DNA of 15,700 nt, from assembly GCA_021817025.1 (NCBI GenBank), contig JAKAWF010000060.1, positions 1 to 15,700 on the forward strand, given 5' to 3'. Under the pieces are notes generated by a model. The model was not told where the DNA came from and searched no databases. It was given only the letters and a program-made list of their open reading frames with translations. This document shows positions 1 through 6,764 of the stretch, in pieces (position 1 is the first letter of the stretch; each line of letters opens with the position of its first letter). Source of the DNA: a bacterium. Its GTDB lineage: Bacteria; Chloroflexota; Dormibacteria; UBA8260; Bog-877. Made by a program: the position numbers and the translations under genes.

Positions 1-273
1 GTTTGTGTCGATGTCAGGGAGCCGTCCGAGTTCGCCCGTGGGCATGTGGCCGGAGCCAGGTCCATACCGCTTCGGCATGTTTCGCGACGCGCATCGGAGC
101 TGCCCCGGGACCAGGTCATCCACGTCATCTGTGCCAGCGGCCACCGCAGCCGTGTCGCCGCCCGGATCCTGGAGTCCTCGGGGCTGGAGGTCCGCTCGGT
201 GGCCGGTGGTACGGCGGGCTGGGCGCGCCAGAATCTGCCCTTGCTAAAGGGGTCCAAGCCGGGCAGGCGCTGA
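1..273 (+). CDS. Rhodanese-domain sulfurtransferase, 5'-truncated by the window edge
   Basis: The frame is open from base 1 to the TGA at 271-273, giving 90 residues of a single rhodanese domain whose N-terminus lies outside the window. Visible marks are the VDVREPSEFARGH strand-turn at residues 3-15 and the catalytic loop CASGHRS, with the cysteine at codon 44 (130-132). The SVAGG..GW element typical of the C-terminal part of the fold follows. Single-domain rhodaneses of this kind move sulfane sulfur through a cysteine persulfide in the cytoplasm. The next gene is a close paralogue, so this looks like a tandem duplication. An internal ATG at 46 is not the true start, because it would remove the first strand. 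The family assignment is firm; the physiological sulfur acceptor is unknown. Confidence 0.85.
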   Translation, partial: VCVDVREPSEFARGHVAGARSIPLRHVSRRASELPRDQVIHVICASGHRSRVAARILESSGLEVRSVAGGTAGWARQNLPLLKGSKPGRR

Positions 274-335
274 GCGCGCCCCTCAACCCGTCGGTCGTGG
301 TCCAGGTCCCGCTAGGCGAGAGAGCCAGGGCCTGC

Positions 336-355
336 TAATATACCCCCCTAGGTAT
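336..355 (+). promoter_or_regulatory. Candidate promoter -10 and CsoR/CstR-like operator
   Basis: A 16-bp inverted repeat ATACC-N6-GGTAT occupies 340-355, with a C-rich spacer. It overlaps TAATAT at 336-341, which could serve as a -10 box; no good -35 is visible. CsoR-family repressors (copper CsoR, persulfide CstR) bind short C/G-rich palindromes of this general form, and CstR controls rhodanese and other sulfur genes. That link is inference: no CsoR/CstR gene is in the window. The site lies 22 bp before the GTG of the second rhodanese. Confidence 0.45.
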
Positions 356-377
356 CGGCATACTGGAGGCCAATTCG

Positions 378-680
378 GTGCAAGAAGTCGACCTCTCCCA
401 CTTTTCTGCTGCCCACGAGGCGGGTGCCTTGGTGGTGGACGTCAGGGAGCCCCAGGAGTACGCGCGCGGGCACGTGCCCGGCTCGCTGCTGATCCCCATG
501 GGTCACGTCCCGACACGGGTCACGGAGCTCCCCACTGACAAACCGGTGTATGTGATCTGCGCGAGCGGCGCGCGCAGCCTGACCGCGGCAGCCCACATGG
601 CGGCCGTTGGCCTCGACGCGCGATCGGTGGCTGGTGGGGTGGTCGCCTGGGCACGTGCCGGTCGGCCCCTGGAGCGCTGA
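378..680 (+). CDS. Rhodanese-domain sulfurtransferase
   Basis: This is a 100-residue, single-domain rhodanese of about GlpE size, predicted cytoplasmic with no signal peptide. It has VDVREPQEYARGH at residues 20-32, the active-site loop CASGARS with the catalytic Cys at residue 61, and SVAGGVVAW near the C-terminus. The GTG start at 378 is supported by GGAGG at 365-369 with an 8-nt spacer. The protein matches the truncated gene upstream along its whole length, so the pair is a tandem duplication separated by about 100 bp. That gap holds a promoter and operator-like repeat, so this copy can be transcribed on its own. The likely role is persulfide or thiosulfate sulfur transfer; the substrate cannot be read from sequence. 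Confidence 0.9.
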   Translation: MQEVDLSHFSAAHEAGALVVDVREPQEYARGHVPGSLLIPMGHVPTRVTELPTDKPVYVICASGARSLTAAAHMAAVGLDARSVAGGVVAWARAGRPLER

Positions 681-723
681 CAGGGGTGCAACCGGCGTTG
701 ACGATGCCCTTTGTGCGGTCTGG

Positions 724-743
724 CCCCGGCCACCGCGCCGGGG
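724..743 (+). terminator. GC hairpin downstream of the rhodaneses
   Basis: A perfect 7-bp stem CCCCGGC / GCCGGGG with a 6-nt loop lies 43 nt after the rhodanese stop codon. There is no T-tract, so it is at best a terminator-like hairpin. The 233-bp gap (681-913) holds this hairpin, a second palindrome at 854-876 and no gene. Confidence 0.25.
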
Positions 744-853
744 GGAGGAGCGCGGCCAGCGGTGCCTTGAGCGCGGAGGGTTCACCGTCGGCGCCGGTCG
801 CCGCTGGCGGTCACCAGCCATGACCCGGGCTCTTGAGCAGCGTCGCGACAGGC

Positions 854-876
854 GGGCCGACAGGGCCTGTCGGCCC
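854..876. repeat. Perfect 11-bp inverted repeat (23-bp palindrome)
   Basis: GGGCCGACAGG (854-864) and CCTGTCGGCCC (866-876) are exact reverse complements around one G. The element ends 37 bp before the GTG of the DUF6069-like gene. The position would suit an operator for a dimeric regulator. A one-base loop makes an RNA hairpin of full length less natural, and there is no T-run. Confidence 0.6.
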
Positions 877-913
877 CGCGGCCAACCGATGACGTTTTCG
901 GTATCCTCCAAGG

Positions 914-1453
914 GTGGCACCGTCCGATCGTAGGCCGGACTGGGCTCCCGGTGGCGTAGTCGACTACGTCCGGGCGATCCTGGCCGCGGTCACCATTGAC
1001 TTCGACCCCGAGCACGACCATCCCGCCCCAGCCCGCGTCGTGCTGGCGACCGGTCTGGCGGTGTTGGGTTCGCTCCTGGCAAATTCCGTCCTGGTGGCCC
1101 TGGGGACAACGGTCTTCCCGTCCACGAGGGGGTTCGCCCACTTCCAATTTTCCGACTACGGTACGTTGACGGTGGTCGGGGTGGTCCTGGCCTGTGTCGC
1201 CTGGCCCATCGTCAGCCGAATCTCCTCGGCGCCGCGGTGGCTCTTCTTCCGGCTGGCGATCCTGGTCGTCTTGGTCATGTGGTTGCCGGACGGGTGGATC
1301 CTGATCCACGGAGAGCCACCTCCTGCGGTGGGGGTGCTGATGCTCATGCACTTGGCGATCGCCTTCATCACCTATCCGGCGCTGGTCCATGTGGCCAACA
1401 TCAGCCCCCGACCGGAGCCCCTGGTCGGGCGCTCCCTGCCGCTTCTGGTCTGA
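914..1453 (+). CDS. Four-helix membrane protein, DUF6069-like
   Basis: This 179-residue protein has a hydrophilic N-terminal segment of about 40 residues and then four hydrophobic segments at roughly 42-65, 84-101, 109-125 and 138-158. The pattern of a long first helix, a short polar loop, a helix ending near residue 100, and a last helix containing a Met-His pair (145-146) resembles actinobacterial DUF6069 proteins, whose function is unknown. It is predicted to sit in the cytoplasmic membrane. The GTG start at 914 is the most upstream plausible start; the ribosome site is weak (only AAGG-like bases just before it). The gene stands alone, with a 23-bp palindrome upstream and a small hairpin right after the stop. 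Membrane character is certain; the family name comes from recalled pattern only. Confidence 0.7.
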   Translation: MAPSDRRPDWAPGGVVDYVRAILAAVTIDFDPEHDHPAPARVVLATGLAVLGSLLANSVLVALGTTVFPSTRGFAHFQFSDYGTLTVVGVVLACVAWPIVSRISSAPRWLFFRLAILVVLVMWLPDGWILIHGEPPPAVGVLMLMHLAIAFITYPALVHVANISPRPEPLVGRSLPLLV

Positions 1454-1454
1454 G

Positions 1455-1475
1455 GCGCCTGGCTGGCCAGAGCGC
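1455..1475 (+). terminator. Hairpin after the DUF6069-like gene
   Basis: GCGCCTGG and CCAG-A-GCGC can pair over 8 bp with one bulged A and a 4-nt loop, two bases after the stop codon. A short AAGGCTTTG follows rather than a true T-tract, so it is only a weak intrinsic terminator candidate. Confidence 0.25.
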
Positions 1476-1504
1476 AAGGCTTTGAGCAAGGACCAGGAAA
1501 CCCG

Positions 1505-1642
1505 ATGGCCCAGGAGGCGGGCCAGGCAGTTCTCATCGTTGGCGGAGGGCCAGCCGGGCCCAGCATGGTTGCCAGGAGATCGGTTGCCTCGGCTGCGCTC
1601 CGTCCCGGGCGGGCGATCACTTCCCGGTCGGGTGTGCCTTGA
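1505..1642 (+). pseudogene. Possible relic of an FAD/NAD-binding oxidoreductase N-terminus
   Basis: A 45-codon frame beginning ATG at 1505 reads QAVLIVGGGPAGPSMVARR in its first third. This is the beta-strand plus GxGxxG loop of a Rossmann dinucleotide-binding fold as found at the start of flavoprotein monooxygenases. The similarity stops after about 25 residues and the frame ends at 1642, and I could not find a continuation in the other frames. It lies in the 389-bp gap between the DUF6069-like gene and the MFS gene, which otherwise shows no gene. It could be a decayed gene or a chance GC-rich match. Confidence 0.25.
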
Positions 1643-1842
1643 AGGACCAGTCGACTGGGGATAACCCCGGCCGGCGCCGGTTGGGCCGCTCGAATATCAC
1701 TTGAAATCCGAAGCGATCCACCTCCTGATGGGATTGCGCTTCCGCGGCTGAGTGCCCAGCCTCCCGGTCTTCCCCGCACGCACCAAGGCGGGCGTCGGAG
1801 CCGCCGGCCGCCGAGTGGTTTCGGAGGAGGTGCTCCACCAGC

Positions 1843-2907
1843 ATGCTGTTTCGGTCCCGGATCACCGCCTCCCTGCAGGGGCGTGACTTCCGCCTCTTCT
1901 GGGGCGCCAACCTGGTGTCCTCGCTTGGAGATGGCGTGTTCACAGTCGCGCTTGCCCTCGAGGCACTCCGCCTTGATCAGCTGCCGACCGGGCTGGCCTA
2001 CGTCCTGGCAGCCCGGACAGTGCCGACCGTAGCGCTCTCCCTGTTGGGAGGGGTCGTGGCCGACCGGGTGGCTCGGCGGACGGCGCTGCTCGCGGCCGAT
2101 GTGGTCCGCGGCACCGCCGTTGGCCTCATCGCCGGGCTGGTCCTGTTGCATGCGGTCACCCTTCTTTGGCTGGGCTTCATGGCGGTGGTGTTCGGAGTCG
2201 CCGACGCCTTCGCCGGGCCGGCGTTCCTGGCGCTGATGCCGGAGATCGTGCCGGGGCCGCTGATCACCCAGGCCAACGCTCTCAACAGCACCAGCACAGA
2301 GATGGCGGTCAACCTCATCGGCGCCGCGCTGGGAGGAGTCGTGGTGGCCGCCATCGGCACCGGCGGGTGCTTCCTGTTCGACACGGCGACCTTCGCGGGC
2401 TCGGCCGCGTTCCTGGCCGGCATAGGTTCTCGGCGCCGCCCCGAGGGCCCCCACTCGTCGATGCTCCGGGAGGCGGTCGACGGGCTCCGGTACATCGCCT
2501 CACGACGCTGGCTGCTGGTGCTACTGGTGGGGGCCGCCTTCGCCAACCTGACCGGGCTGGGGCCGTACACCGTCCTGCTGCCCACCCTGGTTCGCCACGT
2601 CCTGCACGGCAATCCTGTCAGCCTGGGCTTGGTCTACGCCAGCGCCGGTGCCGCCGGTGTCCTGGCATCCCTGGCGGTGGCGCGCCGGGGGGAACCGAGA
2701 CATCTATTGGAGACCATGTGGGGGCCTACGGACTGTCTGGCCAGATGGTTGTGGCCCTCTCCCAGGCCACAACCATCTGGGTGGCCGCCGGCTGTTCGGC
2801 AGCAGCTGCCGGACTGGTGGTGTACGGCGACGTGCGCTACTTCTCCCGGCTGCAACAGTCGGTGCCCAAGGAGATCCTGGGCCGCGTCTCCTCGGCATCC
2901 TTTGTGA
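1843..2907 (+). CDS. MFS exporter (MFS_3/ENTS-like), N-terminal part before a frame break
   Basis: The frame starts with ATG 1843 after AGGAGG at 1825-1830 and encodes a typical major facilitator protein for its first ~294 residues. It shows the LFWGANLVSSLGDG first helix, the helix 2-3 loop motif G69-x4-D74-R75-x3-R79, and further hydrophobic helices. After the G5 run at 2720-2724 the frame turns into Arg/Pro/Trp-rich noise and stops at 2907. The genuine C-terminal helices continue one frame over (2724-3068). Rejoined, the protein would be about 408 residues, the normal length for the family. These proteins export drugs or small metabolites by proton antiport; the substrate is unknown. The break may be a real mutation, a base-call error in the G-run, or programmed -1 slippage. 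Confidence 0.85.
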   Translation: MLFRSRITASLQGRDFRLFWGANLVSSLGDGVFTVALALEALRLDQLPTGLAYVLAARTVPTVALSLLGGVVADRVARRTALLAADVVRGTAVGLIAGLVLLHAVTLLWLGFMAVVFGVADAFAGPAFLALMPEIVPGPLITQANALNSTSTEMAVNLIGAALGGVVVAAIGTGGCFLFDTATFAGSAAFLAGIGSRRRPEGPHSSMLREAVDGLRYIASRRWLLVLLVGAAFANLTGLGPYTVLLPTLVRHVLHGNPVSLGLVYASAGAAGVLASLAVARRGEPRHLLETMWGPTDCLARWLWPSPRPQPSGWPPAVRQQLPDWWCTATCATSPGCNSRCPRRSWAASPRHPL

Positions 2908-3068
2908 TGGTGATGACGCTGACGCCGCTGGGAATGGTGGCTGGCGGGCTACTGGCGGCGAGCTTCGGAACTCGCAGCGCACTCCTGCTGAGCGGAATCC
3001 TGTCCGCGGCCTGCTGCCTGGCGGTGCTGGTGCCCGGGGCCCGCGACGTGAGGCTTGAACCGAGCTGA
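2724..3068 (+). pseudogene. C-terminal part of the same MFS exporter, in the -1 frame
   Basis: Read from GCC at 2724, this frame gives 114 residues beginning AYGLSGQMVVALSQ. It continues with RYFSRLQQSVPKEILGRV and TPLGMVAGGLLAASFG, the last helices and conserved loop of MFS_3 transporters. Its stop is the TGA at 3066-3068. It has no start or ribosome site of its own at the junction, so it is the tail of the 1843 gene. Adding one G to the G5 run (ATG TGG GGG GCC TAC) restores a continuous protein. Confidence 0.8.
2741..2780. repeat. Perfect 16-bp inverted repeat inside the MFS gene
   Basis: CCAGATGGTTGTGGCC (2741-2756) and GGCCACAACCATCTGG (2765-2780) are exact reverse complements with an 8-nt loop. 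It lies within coding sequence of the downstream (-1) frame, 16 nt after the G5 run where the reading frame breaks. In mRNA it would form a strong stem-loop. Such a long perfect arm is not expected by chance in coding DNA. The codons on both arms still give normal transporter residues (QMVVALSQATTIW). Confidence 0.9.
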
Positions 3069-3078
3069 CGACGGGCAT

Positions 3079-3926
3079 GAGGAGGGATCGCTCACCCTGG
3101 CCGGGGGAGGCCCAAGTGGGAGATGCTTTAAGGTCCTGATAAGAGACCTTATCGTAAGCTTACAGATGTCCACGCCGTGCAGGGGACCGCCAGCACTCCC
3201 CCGGGATAGGACGGGGCCGGTACGTCGAGCAGCTCGCAGACGGTGCCGAGGTGACCGTGGTGACGCGCCATTGCCTTGATCATGTGCACTGTGACCGACC
3301 GGACATGACGCTGGCTGCCGAGGGTTCCTGGCCAGCGCGCCCGTGTCCTAACCGGCCAGCACGTGCTCGCTGTGGCTGTGGTCGGCGCGATGGTCGACCA
3401 GCGGGCCTTCCAGGGCCCTCCCCGGCGGCACCCGGAGGCGTCGGTCGCGATCAAGGTCGGGCTGCGGCTGGGTAGCTCCTCCCTGCCCAGGACCTCGCGG
3501 CGCGGACCGCCTCTTCAGCGAGGTCGGCGAGCCTGGTGAAGTCCGGGTAGCGATGGGGAGCGTCGAAACACCTGGTCGCACGCGCTGTGCGTCCGGGAGC
3601 GCACACGGATGTGGAGGGTGAACGCCTCCACCTGGGAGACCGGGGCGGCGGATAGCTCCATCTTCTCCCTCCTCCACCCGGCCCTCGGACGGCACCGAAC
3701 GCATGGGCGCCATCGCTAATGAGCCAGGACCGGCACCCGCTGGGCCGCCTACGACACAGCCGTGATGCCCCTTGCGGCCCGACCGCCCGGTCGATGAGCC
3801 CCCGCATGAGGTCGAGATGGCCGTGGTCGGGCCAGGTCTCATTGATCAGATTCAGCCCTGCCCAGTGCGTCGGCAGGGCGGCGCAGGACTTACAGTGAGG
3901 GAGAGTTCAAGAGCCGATCTGGTCAG
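3079..3926. other. 848-bp gene-poor region with degenerate coding fragments
   Basis: No frame on either strand gives a believable complete gene. On the minus strand short fragments look once-coding. Bases 3200-3286 read HMIKAMARHHGHLGTVCELL followed by DVPAPSYP, reminiscent of the first residues of IS3-type OrfB transposases. Other stretches in different frames (around 3350-3430 and 3480-3560) have protein-like composition but no family I recognise. Stops and frame changes separate them, which suggests an old decayed gene or insertion sequence. No convincing promoter for the 3927 gene is visible. Confidence 0.35.
3129..3163. repeat. Cluster of overlapping and adjacent palindromes
   Basis: In a locally AT-richer stretch, TAAGGTC (3129-3135) pairs with GACCTTA (3145-3151). 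Nested in it, GATAAG (3138-3143) pairs with CTTATC (3148-3153). Directly after, GTAAGCTTAC (3154-3163) is a perfect 10-bp palindrome. The two overlapping hairpins are mutually exclusive. The site lies 60-95 bp after the MFS stop, at the edge of the degenerate region, so it could be an operator, a terminator without T-tract, or the end of an old mobile element. Confidence 0.5.
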
Positions 3927-4622
3927 ATGATTCTTCTGTCCCTCCTTCCCCTAGTGGCCACCTGCGCCGCCGCCGCCGTGATGGCGCTGGCGGTGAGGCG
4001 GCGCGGCCAGATGCCGGTACCCCTGCGATGGCTGCTCGTCGTGGCCCTGGCTGCCAGCGAGCTCGTCCAGCTGCTCTGGCCCGCCGTGACGCATACCTGG
4101 TCGGCGGCCAACACCCTCCCCTTCCAGTTGTCAGACATTGGCACTGTGGTCGCGATCATCGGCCTGCTGCGTTCGGGAGATCATGCCTGGCGCGAGCTGG
4201 CCTTCTTCTGGGGAGTCTCATCCGGCGTCCTGGGCCTGGCCTTTCCCGCCATCGGCGCCAGCGCTCCATCTCCCCTCTACTTCGCCTTCTATGTGGACCA
4301 CGGCACCCTCCTCAGCGTGGGCATCCTGCTGGCGACGGATCCTGACCTCCATCTTGCCTGGGGATCGGTGCTGAGGAGCTGGGCAGCGACTACCGCCGTT
4401 GCGGTCTTGGCGGGGCTCGCCAACCTCGTCACGGGCGGGGACTACATGTTCCTTCGGCAACCGCCCGGCAATTGGAACCCCCTCCTGATCATGGGCCCGT
4501 GGCCCTGGTATGTGCTCACGGCTTGGGCGGTCTGCCCGCTCCTGTTCCGCCTGCTCGCAACTCCCGTCTGGAGCGACTCCGGAGCTCCGAGCCCCACACG
4601 GGCGACCCACGGCTCTGGGTAG
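3927..4622 (+). CDS. TIGR02206-family integral membrane protein (YwaF-like)
   Basis: This 231-residue protein has about six or seven hydrophobic segments. It carries the marks of the TIGR02206/YwaF family: LPFQLSDIG at residues 64-72 (the family's LPLHLCDL-like motif), a helix with SSGVLGLAFP, YVDHGTLL in the middle, and GGDYMFLRQPP followed by MGPWPWYVLTAW near the C-terminus. It is predicted to lie in the cytoplasmic membrane; the family has no established function. ATG 3927 is chosen because it opens directly into the first hydrophobic segment, although no clear ribosome site precedes it. The gene is followed by a GC hairpin and then converges on the SRPBCC gene. The family call is confident, the role unknown. 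Confidence 0.85.
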   Translation: MILLSLLPLVATCAAAAVMALAVRRRGQMPVPLRWLLVVALAASELVQLLWPAVTHTWSAANTLPFQLSDIGTVVAIIGLLRSGDHAWRELAFFWGVSSGVLGLAFPAIGASAPSPLYFAFYVDHGTLLSVGILLATDPDLHLAWGSVLRSWAATTAVAVLAGLANLVTGGDYMFLRQPPGNWNPLLIMGPWPWYVLTAWAVCPLLFRLLATPVWSDSGAPSPTRATHGSG

Positions 4623-4655
4623 GCTGACGGAGCAGCGACCAACGCCCTGGCCACG

Positions 4656-4675
4656 GGCCGGCTGGTTTGCCGGCC
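4656..4675 (+). terminator. GC-rich hairpin in a convergent gap
   Basis: GGCCGGC (4656-4662) and GCCGGCC (4669-4675) form a perfect 7-bp stem with loop TGGTTT, 33 nt after the TIGR02206 stop. There is no T-tract. It sits between two convergent genes and could help end transcription from the plus-strand gene. The rest of the 321-bp gap (4623-4943) shows no gene that I can support. Confidence 0.35.
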
Positions 4676-4943
4676 GCCGCCTGAGGCCGCCGAAGCGACC
4701 AAGTGGGGCGGAGAGTGACGGGTTGGATCTGATTGGCCGCACCACCCATGGTTGCGGCGCGCGTGGCGCGGTCGCCCACCTCAATGGAGCCCACTGTCAG
4801 CGGCAGTGCGGGTTGCTGCCCGGGGTGGCCCCGAGCACAGAGGCCAACCGCAGTGGATGGTGATGGAATTGATTGGCTCCACCGGGGAGGCGGCCACGAC
4901 GGACTTGCGCGGGGCCCAGCACGCGGCCAGGTGCTGGTGCCGA

Positions 4944-5435
4944 TCAGCCGGGTGCCGGGGGCGAGCCGTCGGCCGAGGACCGGAGCACCTGCTCGATGCG
5001 CTCCAGAGTCCGGGCCATGTTGCCGGCGGTCTTGGCTGGCATGCCGAAGCGCTTGAGGACGAAGCGCTGTCGGTCATGCGACGTGTCCCAGCTCTCTCTC
5101 ACCAGCGTTCCCCCCGCCACCGGCTCGAGCTCATACCGCCAGATCCGGCCCCCAACCAGCAGCCCAGGGGCCCCCGGAGGCTTGGTCTGCCAGGCGATCC
5201 GACGGTTCTCATCGAACTCAATCACCGTGTTCACCATGGAGTACTTGAGCCCCATCTCCATCGCCATGCCGAAGGTGGCTCCCAGGTGCAGCCGCTCAGG
5301 TGCGCCAGGCTGAGCGCGCTTGACCGTCCCCGAGCCGTCGATTTCGGGGTGCCGACCTGCGTCGGCGATGAGATCGAAGATCGCGGCCGGAGGGGCTGCG
5401 ATCTTCCGTTCGACCGTCACAGCATTGCCGTCCAT
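4944..5435 (-). CDS. SRPBCC-family protein (polyketide cyclase/START-like)
   Basis: The 163-residue protein begins MDGNAVTVERKIAAPPAAIF, the opening strand and helix of the SRPBCC fold (VxRxIxAPxxxIFxLIAD). It continues through HPEIDGSG, the long central strands (WQTKPPGAP...GGRIWRYELEPV), and ends with the long C-terminal helix (NMARTLERIEQVL). This cup-shaped fold binds hydrophobic ligands, and the subgroup has no fixed reaction. The start at 5435 is preferred because AGGGGAG precedes it and the domain begins at once; an ATG at 5453 would add six residues without a ribosome site. It lies 139 bp downstream of the MDMPI-like gene on the same strand and may be co-transcribed. No signal peptide or membrane helix is seen. 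Confidence 0.85.
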   Translation of the reverse strand: MDGNAVTVERKIAAPPAAIFDLIADAGRHPEIDGSGTVKRAQPGAPERLHLGATFGMAMEMGLKYSMVNTVIEFDENRRIAWQTKPPGAPGLLVGGRIWRYELEPVAGGTLVRESWDTSHDRQRFVLKRFGMPAKTAGNMARTLERIEQVLRSSADGSPPAPG

Positions 5436-5574
5436 GGCTCCCCTGTGTGGCATCGGCTGAAGAGGCCCACTCAGTATGGCCGCCCAGCTGGACTCCGATC
5501 TACCGGAGGCGGCGCCCGATGCCCATCGACGTTCTCTTCGCCCGCGTCCCGGGGTTGCCCCGGTGAACCGTTGG

Positions 5575-6309
5575 TCAGAGTTGCGGGGCCGCCAGAAATC
5601 GGGCCGCCAGCTGTTGGTCTCCCTCGATCTGCAGCACCTCAGGCGGCAGACGGCGCCAGAGCGCGAGGAAGAGCTCCGGCGGGGGTGCGCCGATCGTGGT
5701 GGTGGCTGCGGTCAGGGGAGCCTCTCGCCTGATGTCGGCACCCTCCGGCAGAGCCCCGACCCACCAGTCCTGGCCGCCTTGAAGGGTCCGGATGTGGATC
5801 CACTCCCCATCCCCGTTGAAGCTGTCCCGGTTGCGCGTCCAAAAGACCTCGAAGAACTCGTCGATACCATCCTCGGCCAGGTTCCGGGCGATTGGACTGA
5901 TCCCGTCCAGCGCCGCCTCCACGTCCCAGCGGTGGACCACTGTCTCGTGAGCCATCCGGCGAAACCAGAAGGCGGCGGTTGGGTCCGTCCCCGACCAGTT
6001 CCAGATCGGGGTATCCGGGCCGAGTCCGTGAGCGACCTCAAGCAGCTGCTCGACGCCCTCGGCGAACCAGGCACAGAGGTTCGCGTCGTCGGGGGCCGTT
6101 GGAGTGTCCCGGTCATCGCGCGATCGGCTGTGGCGGCGCAGGCGGCTGCCGTTGATGCGGTGGACGAACCCGAGGTGCAGGACAGCGTCCCGAACCAACC
6201 ACCCGGGACAGGACGGGACCGGCTGGTCCAGTCGGCCGGCGCACAACTCCCGCACCCGAGCCCCGTCTGCCTGCACCGCCGCCAAATACTCGTCTCGGTC
6301 CAATCTCAT
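5575..6309 (-). CDS. Maleylpyruvate isomerase family (MDMPI/DinB-like) metalloenzyme
   Basis: This is a 244-residue protein of the TIGR03083 mycothiol-dependent type. The N-terminal four-helix DinB-like domain contains SCPGWLVRDAVLHLGFVHR (residues 33-51) and HETVVHRWDVEAA (121-133). His50, Glu122 and His126 correspond in position to the metal ligands of characterised maleylpyruvate isomerase. A C-terminal MDMPI_C-like domain follows, ending in PPELFLALWRRLPPE. Relatives use mycothiol as a thiol cofactor, but most family members have no known substrate and nothing here points to gentisate degradation. ATG 6309 is supported by GGGAGG nine bases upstream. It is divergent from paaI, with a 455-bp gap between. 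Confidence 0.88.
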   Translation of the reverse strand: MRLDRDEYLAAVQADGARVRELCAGRLDQPVPSCPGWLVRDAVLHLGFVHRINGSRLRRHSRSRDDRDTPTAPDDANLCAWFAEGVEQLLEVAHGLGPDTPIWNWSGTDPTAAFWFRRMAHETVVHRWDVEAALDGISPIARNLAEDGIDEFFEVFWTRNRDSFNGDGEWIHIRTLQGGQDWWVGALPEGADIRREAPLTAATTTIGAPPPELFLALWRRLPPEVLQIEGDQQLAARFLAAPQL

Positions 6310-6764
6310 CGCGTTTCGCCTCCCCGCTAGCGACGGCCTTGCCGCCGATGGCTGCTACTTAGCGGCCACCCCATCATCCCTGATGATCGATCGTGGGAGA
6401 GCCGCCTGGCCGTCCTCGAAGTGAAATATCGACCCCTCCCCACGGCGCGACGCCCTCGCCCGGCGGAGGAGATTCGCTCACCCCCGATCTCCGGGGGCTG
6501 TGCCCTCCTCGGCCGGAGGCGGTTCGGCCTGCCACCGCCAGAGGACCGGGGCCAGGGCTGCCTGGCTGGCTCTGAAAGTGCTGAGCGGGCCCACCACCGG
6601 CTCGGGCGGGACTGGTCCGCGGTGAAATTGGGTCCGTCCATACTGGCCACTCCAGACTCGCGCATGGGGCCAGGTGGCAGCATTCGGGGCCCGACCTCCC
6701 CTACCATTGGCCGGGTGGCCGTGGCAGCAGCGTCGGGCATGGGCTGGCGGGATGAGGTGGAACC
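6310..6764. other. 455-bp divergent intergenic region between the MDMPI-like gene and paaI
   Basis: It must carry the promoters for both divergent genes, but no clean -35/-10 pair stands out. One small inverted repeat is seen: ATCATC (6373-6378) and GATGAT (6382-6387) around CCT, followed by GATCGATCG, about 65 bp upstream of the minus-strand start. An open frame at 6421-6768 overlaps the paaI start as ATGA, but its Arg/Pro/Gly-rich translation matches nothing I know and I do not call it a gene. Confidence 0.4.

Noticed and set aside
1372..2454. 360-codon minus-strand frame across the MFS gene
   Set aside because: It is the antisense of a clear transporter gene; long antisense frames are common at this GC content and it shows no domain.
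5476..6330. 284-codon plus-strand frame opposite the MDMPI-like gene
   Set aside because: The minus strand encodes a recognised family with a strong ribosome site; this is its shadow.
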